Positions 34,739 through 43,763 of a stretch of DNA of 64,000 bases are shown here, piece after piece; the first letter of the stretch is position 1, and each line of letters starts with the position of its first letter. The translations under genes and the position numbers were made by a program. Below the pieces are notes generated by a model, which was not told where the DNA came from, searched no databases, and was given only the letters and a program-made list of their open reading frames with translations. Source of the stretch: Amycolatopsis sp. NBRC 101858 (GTDB lineage: Bacteria; Actinomycetota; Actinomycetes; Mycobacteriales; Pseudonocardiaceae). The stretch spans positions 79,597 through 143,596 of the forward strand of contig NZ_BSTD01000010.1 of the NCBI RefSeq assembly GCF_030269325.1, given 5' to 3'.

Positions 34739-35590
34739 TCACCGGGCCAGGGCGAGGAGTTCGTCGGTCGCCGGTTCTGGACCGCCGTAGGTGAGATAGG
34801 CGATGGCGAACATCGGAGCGATGACCCGGCTCCAGGCGTAGAGCCGGTCACCATCGAGGCCGCACGCGGCCGCCAGCCGCCGGCAGCGGACCTCGACGCC
34901 CTCGTGCTCGGCGCCGGTCACCACGTAGTCGACGGCGTCGAAGCAGGGATCTCCGATACACGCCTTGGGATCGATCGCGACCAAACCGCGCGACGGGCCG
35001 CCGTCCAGGACGTTTCCGAGGTGCAGATCGCCGTGCAACAACACGAGCCGGGCCTGTGTCTCCAGCAGCGCCTCGCAGCGTTCGATCGCCCGCCGCCACG
35101 TCGCCGGGTCGATCCGGGCGCCGATGGCCGGCTCGGCCAGCCGTCGGCCGATCCGGGCGAACGCTTCCTCACACCGGCCGCGCAGATCCCACGGCCAGCG
35201 CGCGGGCACGGCCACCGCGTGCAGCGCGGAAAGCAACTCTCCCCACCGCGACGGCAACGACGCCTGCGCAAGATCTCCAGCCTCGGTGCCGGGCCGGACC
35301 TCCTCCAGCACCATCGCGCCCGCCTCGACGTCCACGGACAACATCGCCGGCACCCGGCCCGAGGATGCGAACGCGCGCAGCATCCCCACCTGCCTGCTCA
35401 ACAGCGCCCGATCCGGGCTGAGCTTGAGCACCGCCGGCGTTCCGTCCGGCCATTGGCATCGCATGACGACCGAGGACGCTCCGCTCGCGAACAGTTCACC
35501 GAGCACGAGGCCCCACCGGGATGCCAGCCGCGCGGCCAGCGCCGGAACCTTGTCGAGCCATCCTGCGGCTTCGGGACCGAATCGACTCAC
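34739..35590 (-). CDS. Aminoglycoside/hydroxyurea phosphotransferase-like kinase
   Basis: 283 residues of the APH(6)/streptomycin 6-kinase type. Brenner motif HGDLHLGNVL with His186 and Asp188, and the metal-binding DPKACIGDP shortly after. N-terminal nucleotide-binding strand SGASSVVMRCQWPDGTPAVLKLSP. Family members phosphorylate streptomycin or small hydroxylated amides. Start GTG 35590. It is a stand-alone gene divergent from a methyltransferase, so it may be a resistance gene or a housekeeping kinase; substrate not proven. Confidence 0.82.
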   Translation of the reverse strand: MSRFGPEAAGWLDKVPALAARLASRWGLVLGELFASGASSVVMRCQWPDGTPAVLKLSPDRALLSRQVGMLRAFASSGRVPAMLSVDVEAGAMVLEEVRPGTEAGDLAQASLPSRWGELLSALHAVAVPARWPWDLRGRCEEAFARIGRRLAEPAIGARIDPATWRRAIERCEALLETQARLVLLHGDLHLGNVLDGGPSRGLVAIDPKACIGDPCFDAVDYVVTGAEHEGVEVRCRRLAAACGLDGDRLYAWSRVIAPMFAIAYLTYGGPEPATDELLALAR

Positions 35591-35660
35591 CAACCCGGCC
35601 GGGCTTTTTCGATGTCCACGCAGGCAGTTTCGCACCTGGGGGATGTGAGATGGTCGCAAG

Positions 35661-36440
35661 GTGGCGAGGAGCGCTGAGGAGTTCGACAGCTGGTACGCGG
35701 ATCGGGTCGAGTCGCCGGTGGCCGATGAGCTGGTGCGGCGGGTACTGGGGCTTCCGCCGGATCTGCAGTCCACGAGTCTGCTGGGTGGAGCCGGGCTCGA
35801 TGAAGTCGTGGCGGCGCTTGGCCTGCGTGCCGGACGGGTGCTGGTGGATCTGGCGTGCGGTCGCGGCGGGTTCGGGTTTGAGATCGCGCGACGGAGTGGT
35901 TGCCGGGTTGTCGGGATCGACTTTTCAGCGGTCGCGATCGACCACGCCCGGCGCCGGGCGCGGATGTTGGAGCTGACGGATCGAACCGACTTCCGGGTGG
36001 GTGAGCTGACCGCGACGGGACTGGGCACGGCGTCGGCCGACGCCGTGCTCGTCGTTGATTCCCTCCAGTTCGCCGAGCCGCTGCCGGAGGCGTTGCGGGA
36101 GTGTCGTCGCATTCTTCGTCCCGGCGGACGTGTGGTCGTCACGTGCTGGGAAGCCCTCGACGCGGATGACGGGCGCTTGTCGCCGCGGCTGCGGCAGCTG
36201 GATCTGGGCAGGCAATTGCCGCGCGCCGGTTTCGTGGCTGTCGAGGTCGTCGACAGGCCGGCGTGGCGTCTGGCCGAGCAAACCCTGTGGCAGGAAGCCC
36301 TCGCCGTTGAGGCTGGTGATGATCCTGCGGTGCGGTCGATGCAGGACGAGGCACAACGAGTGCTGGCAACCTTCGACGGGCTGCGCCGTGTCCTGGCCAC
36401 GGCACGCGCACCCCACTCGGCCCAGGCGTCGCCGCCGTAG
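35661..36440 (+). CDS. SAM-dependent class I methyltransferase
   Basis: 259 residues, motif I VDLACGRGGFGFEIARR at about 62-78, motif II RVVGIDFSAVAI, post-motif LRPGGRVVVTCWE. UbiE-like. GTG 35661; the divergent gap to the kinase gene is 70 bases. Likely methylates a small molecule. The kinase/methyltransferase pairing recalls aminoglycoside modifying genes, but methyltransferase specificity cannot be read. Confidence 0.85.
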   Translation: MARSAEEFDSWYADRVESPVADELVRRVLGLPPDLQSTSLLGGAGLDEVVAALGLRAGRVLVDLACGRGGFGFEIARRSGCRVVGIDFSAVAIDHARRRARMLELTDRTDFRVGELTATGLGTASADAVLVVDSLQFAEPLPEALRECRRILRPGGRVVVTCWEALDADDGRLSPRLRQLDLGRQLPRAGFVAVEVVDRPAWRLAEQTLWQEALAVEAGDDPAVRSMQDEAQRVLATFDGLRRVLATARAPHSAQASPP

Positions 36441-36494
36441 CCAGCCCGTATCCCGGATCCACCTGCCCTTGACGTTTGGTCCCTGGTAGCGCGG

Positions 36495-37268
36495 TTACGC
36501 GTCCGGGTTCCAGCCTGCCAACTGCTCCACCGGCTCGATGTCGCCGGTGAGCTCCAGGCCGTCTAGCCCGACGCGCTCGTAGAAACAAAGGACCAGTTCG
36601 CTCGCTGCCCCTCGCATTGCCACGTCGCCCGGCTCCGCGTCGGCCGCGAGGTCGTCGCAGCGGACTCCGATGGTGTTGAGGGTCAAGCGCCACGCGCGGC
36701 CCTCGTTCGTGCGCAGGTCGATCGTCGCCGGGTTGAACGGCCAAGGGACGCTCGTCGCCGAGACAGTTGTCAGGAACTCGTCGACGCCCTCGACCGCGAC
36801 GTTCGTCGGGAGCGGCTGTGCGGCCCCCTGGGTGAACTGGGCGTCGTAAGTGTGGACGGCGATCTCCTGGAGCTGGTGGCGGGCCACGGCTCCGCTCGTC
36901 TGCGGGGCCTGCGAACGGCCCCACCACGTCCAGCAGCCGCGGTCCGGGCCGGCCGCGCGCAGCTCGGCGAGCATGAGCTCGGTCGACTCGGCGAGCCACG
37001 CGTCCAGGGCTTCGGGGTCGCGGGGTGCGGACCGGGCGCCCTTCGGGTCCGTCTTCGCCGGGGGCTCGGCGCCCGGGCCCGCCGCGACGATGGCGGCTTG
37101 GCGGCGGCGGCCGTCGCCGAGGTGCTGGGCCAGTTCGCGCAGCGTCCAGTCCGGGCAGGCCGGGACCTGGACGTCGAGGTCGGCGGCGGACGCGATCGCG
37201 GCGCGGAATGCGGCCGAGCGGTCCTCGATCAGGCGCAGAACCTCGGGGAACTCCACAGTTTCGGGCAC
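36495..37268 (-). CDS. Mycothiol-dependent maleylpyruvate isomerase-family protein
   Basis: 257 residues: N-terminal DinB-like domain (PACPDWTLRELAQHLGDGRRRQ with the first metal histidine) and second pair in RHQLQEIAVHTYDAQF, giving the His/Glu/His metal site; C-terminal MDMPI_C-like domain from about 155. The family is actinomycete-specific and uses mycothiol as cofactor. ATG 37268. Confidence 0.85.
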   Translation of the reverse strand: MPETVEFPEVLRLIEDRSAAFRAAIASAADLDVQVPACPDWTLRELAQHLGDGRRRQAAIVAAGPGAEPPAKTDPKGARSAPRDPEALDAWLAESTELMLAELRAAGPDRGCWTWWGRSQAPQTSGAVARHQLQEIAVHTYDAQFTQGAAQPLPTNVAVEGVDEFLTTVSATSVPWPFNPATIDLRTNEGRAWRLTLNTIGVRCDDLAADAEPGDVAMRGAASELVLCFYERVGLDGLELTGDIEPVEQLAGWNPDA

Positions 37269-37280
37269 TTCGGTGGTGTA

Positions 37281-38513
37281 TCACGGCGCTCCGGCCGCCG
37301 GGTAGCGAGTTTCGCCGGGCGAACGCCTTCCCTGATTCTTCTCAGTGGCGACGGCGGAGGCGGACGCCAGCGTCGCGGCGGTGAGGCTGCCCCAGAGGGC
37401 CACCGCGCCGTGGGCGGCGAGAGTCGTGATGACCGCCGGGGAAACGGCGAGGCCGAAGCCCGTGGAAAGCTGGAAGCGGGCCAGGGCGCGACCCAGGACC
37501 GGGGCCGGGGCGAGGGCCGTGACGAGCGCGGTGGCGCTGCCCGCGTAGACGATCTCGCCGATCGTGCAGACCACCGACACCGCGGCGACGGCCGGGGGAC
37601 CCCAGCCGGGTCCCAGCGACGTCGCCACGAGGAAGCCGAGGTAGGACACCGCGAGCACCACGCCGCCGAGCGCCAGCACGGTCCGCCGGGCGAAGCGGGA
37701 CAGCAGGACGGTGACCGGCACCTGCAGGGTGACCACCAGCACCGTGTTCGCCACGAAGATCGCCGCCGACCACACCGGGGACGCGTGCAGCTGCGTCACC
37801 AGGACCAGCGGCACCGCGATCTCGGGGACGTTGAGGCAGAAGACGTAGACCACGTTGGCGGCCAGCAGCGCGCGCATCCGGGGTGCGGGCTCGTCGACTG
37901 CGGCACGGGCGACGGCCGGCTGCGCGTGCACGTGGACCGACCACGCCAAGGCGGCCGCGGCGAGGTAGGCGAGCCCGGTGACGGCCGCCAGCGCCTGCAA
38001 CGCGGTGGTGCCGCCCGCCAGGCACGCGGTGGCGGCGAGCGCACCCACGCCCAGGCCGGCGTTGCGCAGCGCGCGGCCGCCCGCGAGCGCGGCGTCGCGT
38101 TCGCGTCCGTGGGCGACCGTGGCCACCAGGGCCGCGTGGGCGGCCGGCCACGCCTGGTTGCCGATGCCGAGGAACAGCGACGCCGTCGTGAACAGCCCGA
38201 CGTGGCCCGCCGGGGCGGCCAGCAGGAGCGCAACGCCCAGGACCCGCACCAGCATCGAGGCCGCGACGACCGTGCTGCGCGCGCCCCGGTCCAGCCACCG
38301 GCCCACCGCGGGCATGCACACCAGCCCGACGACGACGCCGACCGTCATGGCGACGCCGGTGATCGACGCGGACAGCCTCAGCACCGTCACCCCGTAGAGC
38401 AGCAGGAAGGGCCGCAGCATCCCGGTGCCGAGCGCGTCCACGACCAGCGCGACGGCGTAGCGGGGGCCGCCGGAGGCGCGGACGAGGGCGCGGGGCCGGA
38501 TCGTGGTGGTCAT
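37281..38513 (-). CDS. MFS transporter
   Basis: 410 residues with 12 predicted helices; motif A-like VGRWLDRGAR between helices 2 and 3. ATG 38513 (an in-frame start 36 bases earlier runs toward the operator). It is divergent from the ArsR-like regulator with a 29-base palindrome between, so it should be the repressed exporter of the ligand sensed by that protein. Confidence 0.88.
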   Translation of the reverse strand: MTTTIRPRALVRASGGPRYAVALVVDALGTGMLRPFLLLYGVTVLRLSASITGVAMTVGVVVGLVCMPAVGRWLDRGARSTVVAASMLVRVLGVALLLAAPAGHVGLFTTASLFLGIGNQAWPAAHAALVATVAHGRERDAALAGGRALRNAGLGVGALAATACLAGGTTALQALAAVTGLAYLAAAALAWSVHVHAQPAVARAAVDEPAPRMRALLAANVVYVFCLNVPEIAVPLVLVTQLHASPVWSAAIFVANTVLVVTLQVPVTVLLSRFARRTVLALGGVVLAVSYLGFLVATSLGPGWGPPAVAAVSVVCTIGEIVYAGSATALVTALAPAPVLGRALARFQLSTGFGLAVSPAVITTLAAHGAVALWGSLTAATLASASAVATEKNQGRRSPGETRYPAAGAP

Positions 38514-38548
38514 GGCGTCCACGGTGCGTTCGGCCGCCGCCCTTGCCA

Positions 38549-38577
38549 CGTCGATTGACGGACACCGTCAATCGACG
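38549..38577. promoter_or_regulatory. Perfect 29-base palindrome between MFS and ArsR-like genes
   Basis: CGTCGATTGACGG (38549-38561), three bases, then its exact complement (38565-38577). It is the only repeat in the 99-base divergent gap, covers the likely promoters in both directions and contains a TTGAC -35-like element on each strand. Confidence 0.8.
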
Positions 38578-38612
38578 CGGTCGTCGGCCGTCCGAACAGC
38601 GATGATGAGGGC

Positions 38613-39698
38613 GTGACGTTGAGGATCGACATCGGCGGGTTGCCGGCCGGACGGCTGCGGTTCGCCGTTTCGCCGCTGGCCGAGTTGACCGCGATGCTGC
38701 ACGTCCTGGCCGAACCCGGGCACCACCCGCAGCTCGCCGGCTGGGCCGCGGACGTCTGGGCCGGGCTGCGGCCGGAGCTGGCCGAGCGGCTCCGGGAAGC
38801 CGAGTTCCTCTGGCGTTCCTCGCGAGCCGACTTCCTGGTCCCCGCTCGTCCCCGGCCGACGCTGGCCGGCGAACTGGACGACGTGGACCGGATCGACGAC
38901 GAGACCTACGTCACCGCCGCGCTCATCACCACGTGCGGCAGCAACCGGGTCCACTTCGGCGCACCGTCACCGCTCGCCGACGCGACGGCGCGCGAGCGGG
39001 CCCTGGACCTCGCCCAGGCCCGCGGTGCGCTCCAGGAGGCCTTCGCGGAACGGCTGCTCGCGGATCCCGCGGCCGTGCGGGCGCGGGTCCGGGACACCCT
39101 CGAACAGTGCGCCGAGGCCTTCTTCGACGCCGCTTGGACGGGCGTCGCCGGGCAGCTCGCCACGGACCTGCGTCTCAAGGACGACATGCTGAAGCGCCAG
39201 GGCCTCGGGGCGGCACTCGCGTCGGTCTCCGGCGCCGTGGCCCTGGCGCCGGACGGCACCTGCATCGTCGTGGACAAGCTGCAGGACAACGCGACCGCGG
39301 CCCACGGCACCGGCGTCACCTTCCTCCCCAGCGTCTTCGGCCGCCCGCACCTGGTGGCGGTCCACGCGCCCGGGTGGCAGCCGGTGGTGCAGTACCCCGT
39401 CGCCGCGGCGAGCGTGCCGGAGCCGGTATCGCTGGAAACGGTCTCGCTGCGGCTGGAGGCGCTCGCGCACCCGGTCCGGCTGCGGCTGCTGCGCACCCTG
39501 GCCCGCGGCCCGCACACCACCGGCGAGCTGGCGCACGCCTGGGAGCTTTCGCCTCCGGAGGTCTCCCGCCACCTCGCCGTCCTGCGCCGCGCGGGCCTGC
39601 TCACGACCCGGCGGCAGGGCCGGTACGTCCGGTACGCCGTCAACGTCCCCGATCTGACGGCGCTGGGGTCCGACCTGCTGGCGGCCGTGCTGCGCTGA
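38613..39698 (+). CDS. DUF5937/ArsR-type winged-helix regulator
   Basis: 361 residues: a large N-terminal sensor domain of unknown type (about 1-265) and a C-terminal ArsR-like winged helix (LEALAHPVRLRLLRTLARGPHTTGELAHAWELSPPEVSRHLAVLRRAGLLTTRRQGRYVRYAV). The order is the reverse of usual ArsR proteins, which have no sensor half. GTG 38613. Its 3' end overlaps the converging NTF2-like gene by 59 bases. Confidence 0.87.
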   Translation: MTLRIDIGGLPAGRLRFAVSPLAELTAMLHVLAEPGHHPQLAGWAADVWAGLRPELAERLREAEFLWRSSRADFLVPARPRPTLAGELDDVDRIDDETYVTAALITTCGSNRVHFGAPSPLADATARERALDLAQARGALQEAFAERLLADPAAVRARVRDTLEQCAEAFFDAAWTGVAGQLATDLRLKDDMLKRQGLGAALASVSGAVALAPDGTCIVVDKLQDNATAAHGTGVTFLPSVFGRPHLVAVHAPGWQPVVQYPVAAASVPEPVSLETVSLRLEALAHPVRLRLLRTLARGPHTTGELAHAWELSPPEVSRHLAVLRRAGLLTTRRQGRYVRYAVNVPDLTALGSDLLAAVLR

Positions 39699-40059
39699 GC
39701 CGCCCGGCCGCCGCCATGACCGGGTGCCACGGCGTCGCGTCGAAGATCAGCGTGATGGCCTCGATCTTCCCGTCCCGCAAGCGGAAGTGCTCCGCCGTGC
39801 GCTGGGTGCCGACCGGGGTCGCCGTGTGCACGTCGTACACGAGGGTCGCCTCCGACTCGCCGTACAGCTCGCTCAGCAGGTCGACGCCGGTGACCACGCT
39901 GACGAACCCGCGGAGGCCGGCGAGGTGGCCGCGGGCGTCGTCGGAGCTGATCATCGGGCTGCGGAAGGTGAACGTGCCGGCGAGCTGGGCGGCCGCGGCG
40001 GTCACGTCGCCGGCGAAGCGGGCGCGGGAATACGCCTGGACGGTCTCACGGGTGGTCAT
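39640..40059 (-). CDS. NTF2-like (SnoaL-type) protein
   Basis: 139 residues: TRETVQAYSRARFAGDVTAAAAQLAGTFTFRSPM, then HFRLRDGKIEAITLIFDATPWHPV, the common NTF2 fold. Coupled to the MarR gene by a 4-base ATGA overlap. The C-terminal 20 residues run over the end of the ArsR-like gene on the other strand. Confidence 0.8.
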   Translation of the reverse strand: MTTRETVQAYSRARFAGDVTAAAAQLAGTFTFRSPMISSDDARGHLAGLRGFVSVVTGVDLLSELYGESEATLVYDVHTATPVGTQRTAEHFRLRDGKIEAITLIFDATPWHPVMAAAGRLSAARPPAGRTPAPSDRGR

Positions 40060-40586
40060 CGGTCCTCCAGGTAGCGGGCGAGGTGCTGCTGGTTTTCGGC
40101 GAGACGCAGGCAGAGGTGGCGCAGCTGGGTCGTTTCGGCGGCGGTGAAGCCGCGGAAGAGCGCCGCCATGGCCAGCTGCGACGGACGGCGGAACTCCTCC
40201 AGCCACGTCCGGCCGTCGTCGGTGATCCGGACGAGGACCGACCGCCGGTCGCGCGGGTCGGGGACGCGCACCGCGTGCCCGGCGCGCTCGAGCGTGTCGA
40301 CCAGGCCGGTGACGTTGCGCGAGCTGACCCCGGCGGACGCGGCCAGGTCCTTGATGTTCGCTTCCGCGCTGCTCAGCCGGATGAGGAGGTCGAGGGCGCC
40401 CGGGCTGAGGCCGCGGCTGTCGGTGCCGTGGGCCCGCAGCTGGTCCAGGCTCCGTGCGGCCACGCGCACCGCCGCCGCGGCTTCGAGCACGCCGGTGTCC
40501 TCGCCGCGGGTGAACCCGGCCAGCGCGCCGCGGGTGTCGGGGGAGTAGAGGAGGTCGTTCGGGTCACGAGCGAATACGTCGTTCAT
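40056..40586 (-). CDS. MarR-family transcriptional regulator
   Basis: 176 residues with winged helix NIKDLAASAGVSSRNVTGLVDTLERAGHAVRVPDPRDRRSVLVRITDDGR. First gene of a two-gene unit with the NTF2-like protein and preceded by an inverted repeat at 40590-40614. Divergent from the phospholipase C gene 165 bases away; nothing else recognisable lies in that gap. Confidence 0.88.
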   Translation of the reverse strand: MNDVFARDPNDLLYSPDTRGALAGFTRGEDTGVLEAAAAVRVAARSLDQLRAHGTDSRGLSPGALDLLIRLSSAEANIKDLAASAGVSSRNVTGLVDTLERAGHAVRVPDPRDRRSVLVRITDDGRTWLEEFRRPSQLAMAALFRGFTAAETTQLRHLCLRLAENQQHLARYLEDR

Positions 40587-40589
40587 AGT

Positions 40590-40614
40590 GAAGTACTACA
40601 TTAGTACGTACTTC
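40590..40614. promoter_or_regulatory. MarR-type operator
   Basis: GAAGTAC (40590-40596) and GTACTTC (40608-40614) flank an AT-rich centre with a second AGTAC copy at 40603-40607. It starts 4 bases from the MarR start codon, as expected for autoregulation. Confidence 0.6.
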
Positions 40615-40751
40615 CGTATTCGTGTCAAGATCATGTCCGTCCGCAGTCGTTTACCAGGGTTTCGCCCGGCGTTAGCCTCGGGCCCGGCACAGGTTCTCGA
40701 AGTCCCGCACATACTGACCCGGCTCTCCACCACGACACCCCCGGAGTCCTC

Positions 40752-42764
40752 ATGACGGACGTCAACCGACGGCGTTTCCTGCAGCTGGCCGGCGGCACCG
40801 CCGCCCTTTCCGCCCTCTCCACCAGCATCGCCCGCGCCGCCGAAATCCCCGCTCACCGGCGCACCGGGTCCTTGAAGGACATCGAGCACATCGTGGTCCT
40901 CATGCAGGAGAACCGGTCGTTCGACCACTACTTCGGCACGCTGCGCGGCGTCCGCGGCTTCGGCGACCCGCGCCCGGCGACGCTGGCCTCCGGCAAGTCC
41001 GTCTGGGCGCAGTCCGACGGCAAGCGCGACATCCTGCCCTTCCGCCCCGAAGCGGACAACCTGGGCCTGCAGTTCATCCAGGACCTGCCGCACGGCTGGA
41101 ACGACACGCACGCGGCGTGGAACGGCGGCAAGTACGACAAGTGGGTGCCCGCGAAGGGCTCGACCACGATGGCGTACCTGACGCGCGAGGACATCCCGTT
41201 CCACTACGCGCTGGCCGACGCGTTCACGATCTGCGACGCCTACCACTGCTCGTTCATGGGCTCGACCGACCCGAACCGCTACTACATGTGGACCGGGTAC
41301 ACGGGCAACGACGGCAAGGGCGGCGGGCCGGTCCTCGGCAACGACGAGAAGGGCTACTCCTGGACGACCTACCCCGAGCGGCTGGAGCAGGCCGGGGTGT
41401 CGTGGAAGATCTACCAGGACGTCGGCGACGGCCTCGACGCCGCCGGCGGCTGGGGCTGGATCGAGGACGCCTACCGCGGCAACTACGGCGACAACTCGTT
41501 GCTGTACTTCGACTCCTACCGCAACGCGAAGCCCGGCGACGCGCTGTACGAGAAGGCCCGCACCGGCACGAACGCGAAGGCCGGCGACGGCTACTTCGAC
41601 CGGCTGCGCGCCGACGTCAAGGCCGGCAAGCTGCCGCAGGTCTCGTGGATCACCGCGCCGGAAGCGTTCTGCGAGCACCCGAACTGGCCGGTGAACTACG
41701 GCGCCTGGTACATCGCGCAGGTGCTCGACGCGCTGACGGCGAACCCGGATGTGTGGAGCAAGACCGCGCTGCTCATCACCTACGACGAGAACGACGGCTT
41801 CTTCGACCACGTCGTCCCGCCGTACGCCGCGGCCGGCCAGTCCACTGTGGACACGACCGGTGAGATCTTCGCGGGGTCGGCGGCGAACCCGGCCGGTCCG
41901 TACGGGCTCGGCCAGCGCGTGCCGATGCTCGTGGTGTCGCCGTGGAGCAAGGGCGGCTACGTGTGCTCGGAGACGTTCGACCACACGTCGATCATCCGGT
42001 TCATCGAACGGCGCTTCGGCGTGCGGGAGCCCAACATCACGCCGTGGCGGCGCTCGGTGTGCGGCGACCTGACGTCGGCGTTCGACTTCGCCCGCACCGA
42101 CGTCCGGGTGCCCGCGTTGCCGGACACGGCGGGCTACGAGCCGCCGGACCGCGTGCGGCACCCGGACTACGTGCCCGCGGTCCCGGCGCACAACGTGCTC
42201 CCGAAGCAGGAACGCGGGCTGCGGCCGGCGCGGGCGCTGCCGTACGACCTGTCGGCCGACGCCCGGCTGGCCGGTGGAACCCTGACGGTCACGTTCGCCA
42301 ACCACGGGCGCGCGGGCGCGACCTTCTACGTCGTGACGCCATCCGGCGAGCCGCGGACGTACACGGCCGGGGCCGGGACGACGCTCCCGGCGGCCTTGCC
42401 CGCGTCCGGGGCGTACGACTACACCGCCTACGGGCCCAACGGGTTCGTGCGCCAGTTCCGCGGCGGTGCCGCCGGGCCGGAGGTGAGCGTCCGCCAGGAA
42501 GGCGGGGAGCTCGCGCTGGTCCTCACCAACAGCGGCACCACGACGGTGCGGCTGACGGTGTCGGACGCGTACGGCCGCTGCTCGTCGACGCACCAGCTGC
42601 GCCCGGGCGCACGGGTCGTGGAGCACGTGGACACCCGGCGCAGCAACAACTGGTACGACGTCTCGGTGACGTCGGACCGCGACCCGAAGTTCCTGCGCCG
42701 CCTGGCGGGACACGGGGAGACCGGCCGGCCGAGCACGAGCGACCCGGCGACGCTCACGAAGTGA
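40752..42764 (+). CDS. Phosphocholine-type phospholipase C, Tat-exported
   Basis: 670 residues. Twin-arginine signal NRRRFLQLAGGTAALSALS at the start, then the acid-phosphatase-like catalytic core: IVVLMQENRSFDHYFGTLRG, YHCSFMGSTDPNRYYMWTG, ITYDENDGFFDHVVPP and FDHTSIIRFIERRFG, with the metal-binding Glu, Asn, Asp and His. Two C-terminal beta domains (about 490-650) match the phospholipase C DUF756 tail. Hydrolyses phosphatidylcholine or sphingomyelin outside the cell; in soil bacteria often a phosphate-scavenging enzyme. Its last 11 bases overlap the converging AraC gene. Confidence 0.93.
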   Translation: MTDVNRRRFLQLAGGTAALSALSTSIARAAEIPAHRRTGSLKDIEHIVVLMQENRSFDHYFGTLRGVRGFGDPRPATLASGKSVWAQSDGKRDILPFRPEADNLGLQFIQDLPHGWNDTHAAWNGGKYDKWVPAKGSTTMAYLTREDIPFHYALADAFTICDAYHCSFMGSTDPNRYYMWTGYTGNDGKGGGPVLGNDEKGYSWTTYPERLEQAGVSWKIYQDVGDGLDAAGGWGWIEDAYRGNYGDNSLLYFDSYRNAKPGDALYEKARTGTNAKAGDGYFDRLRADVKAGKLPQVSWITAPEAFCEHPNWPVNYGAWYIAQVLDALTANPDVWSKTALLITYDENDGFFDHVVPPYAAAGQSTVDTTGEIFAGSAANPAGPYGLGQRVPMLVVSPWSKGGYVCSETFDHTSIIRFIERRFGVREPNITPWRRSVCGDLTSAFDFARTDVRVPALPDTAGYEPPDRVRHPDYVPAVPAHNVLPKQERGLRPARALPYDLSADARLAGGTLTVTFANHGRAGATFYVVTPSGEPRTYTAGAGTTLPAALPASGAYDYTAYGPNGFVRQFRGGAAGPEVSVRQEGGELALVLTNSGTTTVRLTVSDAYGRCSSTHQLRPGARVVEHVDTRRSNNWYDVSVTSDRDPKFLRRLAGHGETGRPSTSDPATLTK

Positions 42765-43683
42765 CGACCGCTGCGCGGCGCCAGTCCGAGGGACTGGCGC
42801 CGCGGTGGCGTTTGAAGGCCACGCTGAAGGCGAACGGGTCCTCGTAGCCGACCGCGCGTGCCACAGCGGCGACCGTGTCTTCGGTGGCGCGCAACAGATC
42901 CGCCGCGAGCGCCATCCGCCAGCCGGTGAGGTAGGTCATCGGCGGCTCGCCGACGAGCCGGGCGAAGCGCGCGGCGAACGCGGCCCGGGACAGCCCGGCC
43001 CGGGCGGCCAACGCCGCGACGGTCCACCGGTGGGCGGGCTCGGCGTGCAGCAGCCGCAGGGCTTCCCCGACACCGGCGTCGCCCAGCGCCCGGTACCAGG
43101 CCGGCGGCGTGTCCGTCGCGGCGCACCAGGCCCGCAGCGCGAGGACGAGCACGAGGTCCAGCAGCCGGCGCAACACCGCGTCCTGGCCCGGCTCGTCGCG
43201 CGCGACCTCGGCGGCGAGCAGGTCGAGCGCCGCCTGCGTCCGCGGCCCGGCGGGGACGACCGCCAGCGGCGGGAGCATCGCCAGCAGCCGCTCGGCGACG
43301 GCACCGCGGAGTTCGTAGGCACCGCGCAGCATCGTCGTGGCGCCGGGCGTCCCGTCGCCGTACGTGCGTGGTGCCCGGGGATTCACCTCGCCCGTGCCGG
43401 TGATCGGGTACTTCTTCGCGCCGCGGATCACGACCTGCGGCGCGGTGCCCGGGTCGTCGGCGATCGTGTAGGCCTTCGTGGAGACGAGGGCGATGTCGCC
43501 GGCGGCCAGGCGAACCGGCGGCCCGGTGCCGAGGCTGACGAAGGCGTGCCCGCCGAGCGTGGCGACCAGGGTGAGCGGTGGGGCGTCCGCGAAGGTCATC
43601 GACCACGGCGGCCGCTGGATCAGCTGCCGGACCAGCGCGTCCGTGGCGTGGGCCCGGTGCAGCAGGTCGCTGAGCACGTCCAT
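42754..43683 (-). CDS. AraC-family regulator with cupin_6 domain
   Basis: 309 residues; N-terminal cupin (MTFADAPPLTLVATLGGHAFVSLG) and C-terminal AraC HTH pair (TVAALAARAGLSRAAFAARFARLVGEPPMTYLTGWRM, EDPFAFSVAFKRHRGASPSDWR). Divergent from the NmrA-like gene 80 bases away, the usual target of this class. Confidence 0.9.
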   Translation of the reverse strand: MDVLSDLLHRAHATDALVRQLIQRPPWSMTFADAPPLTLVATLGGHAFVSLGTGPPVRLAAGDIALVSTKAYTIADDPGTAPQVVIRGAKKYPITGTGEVNPRAPRTYGDGTPGATTMLRGAYELRGAVAERLLAMLPPLAVVPAGPRTQAALDLLAAEVARDEPGQDAVLRRLLDLVLVLALRAWCAATDTPPAWYRALGDAGVGEALRLLHAEPAHRWTVAALAARAGLSRAAFAARFARLVGEPPMTYLTGWRMALAADLLRATEDTVAAVARAVGYEDPFAFSVAFKRHRGASPSDWRRAAVVTS

Positions 43684-43763
43684 TCCCCGACCCTAGACGA
43701 TCACAAAGGAACCATCGACTTTCTCCCATGGATCGTCTCGCGCATCCACGGTTGCCTGACGGC

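Noticed and set aside
35591..35610. CCCGGCCGGGC followed by T5 as a terminator
   Set aside because: Located in a divergent promoter gap, not after a gene end; short self-complementary GC is common here.
40596..42713. 705-codon open frame antisense to phospholipase C
   Set aside because: Shadow of the phospholipase gene; low-complexity residues only.
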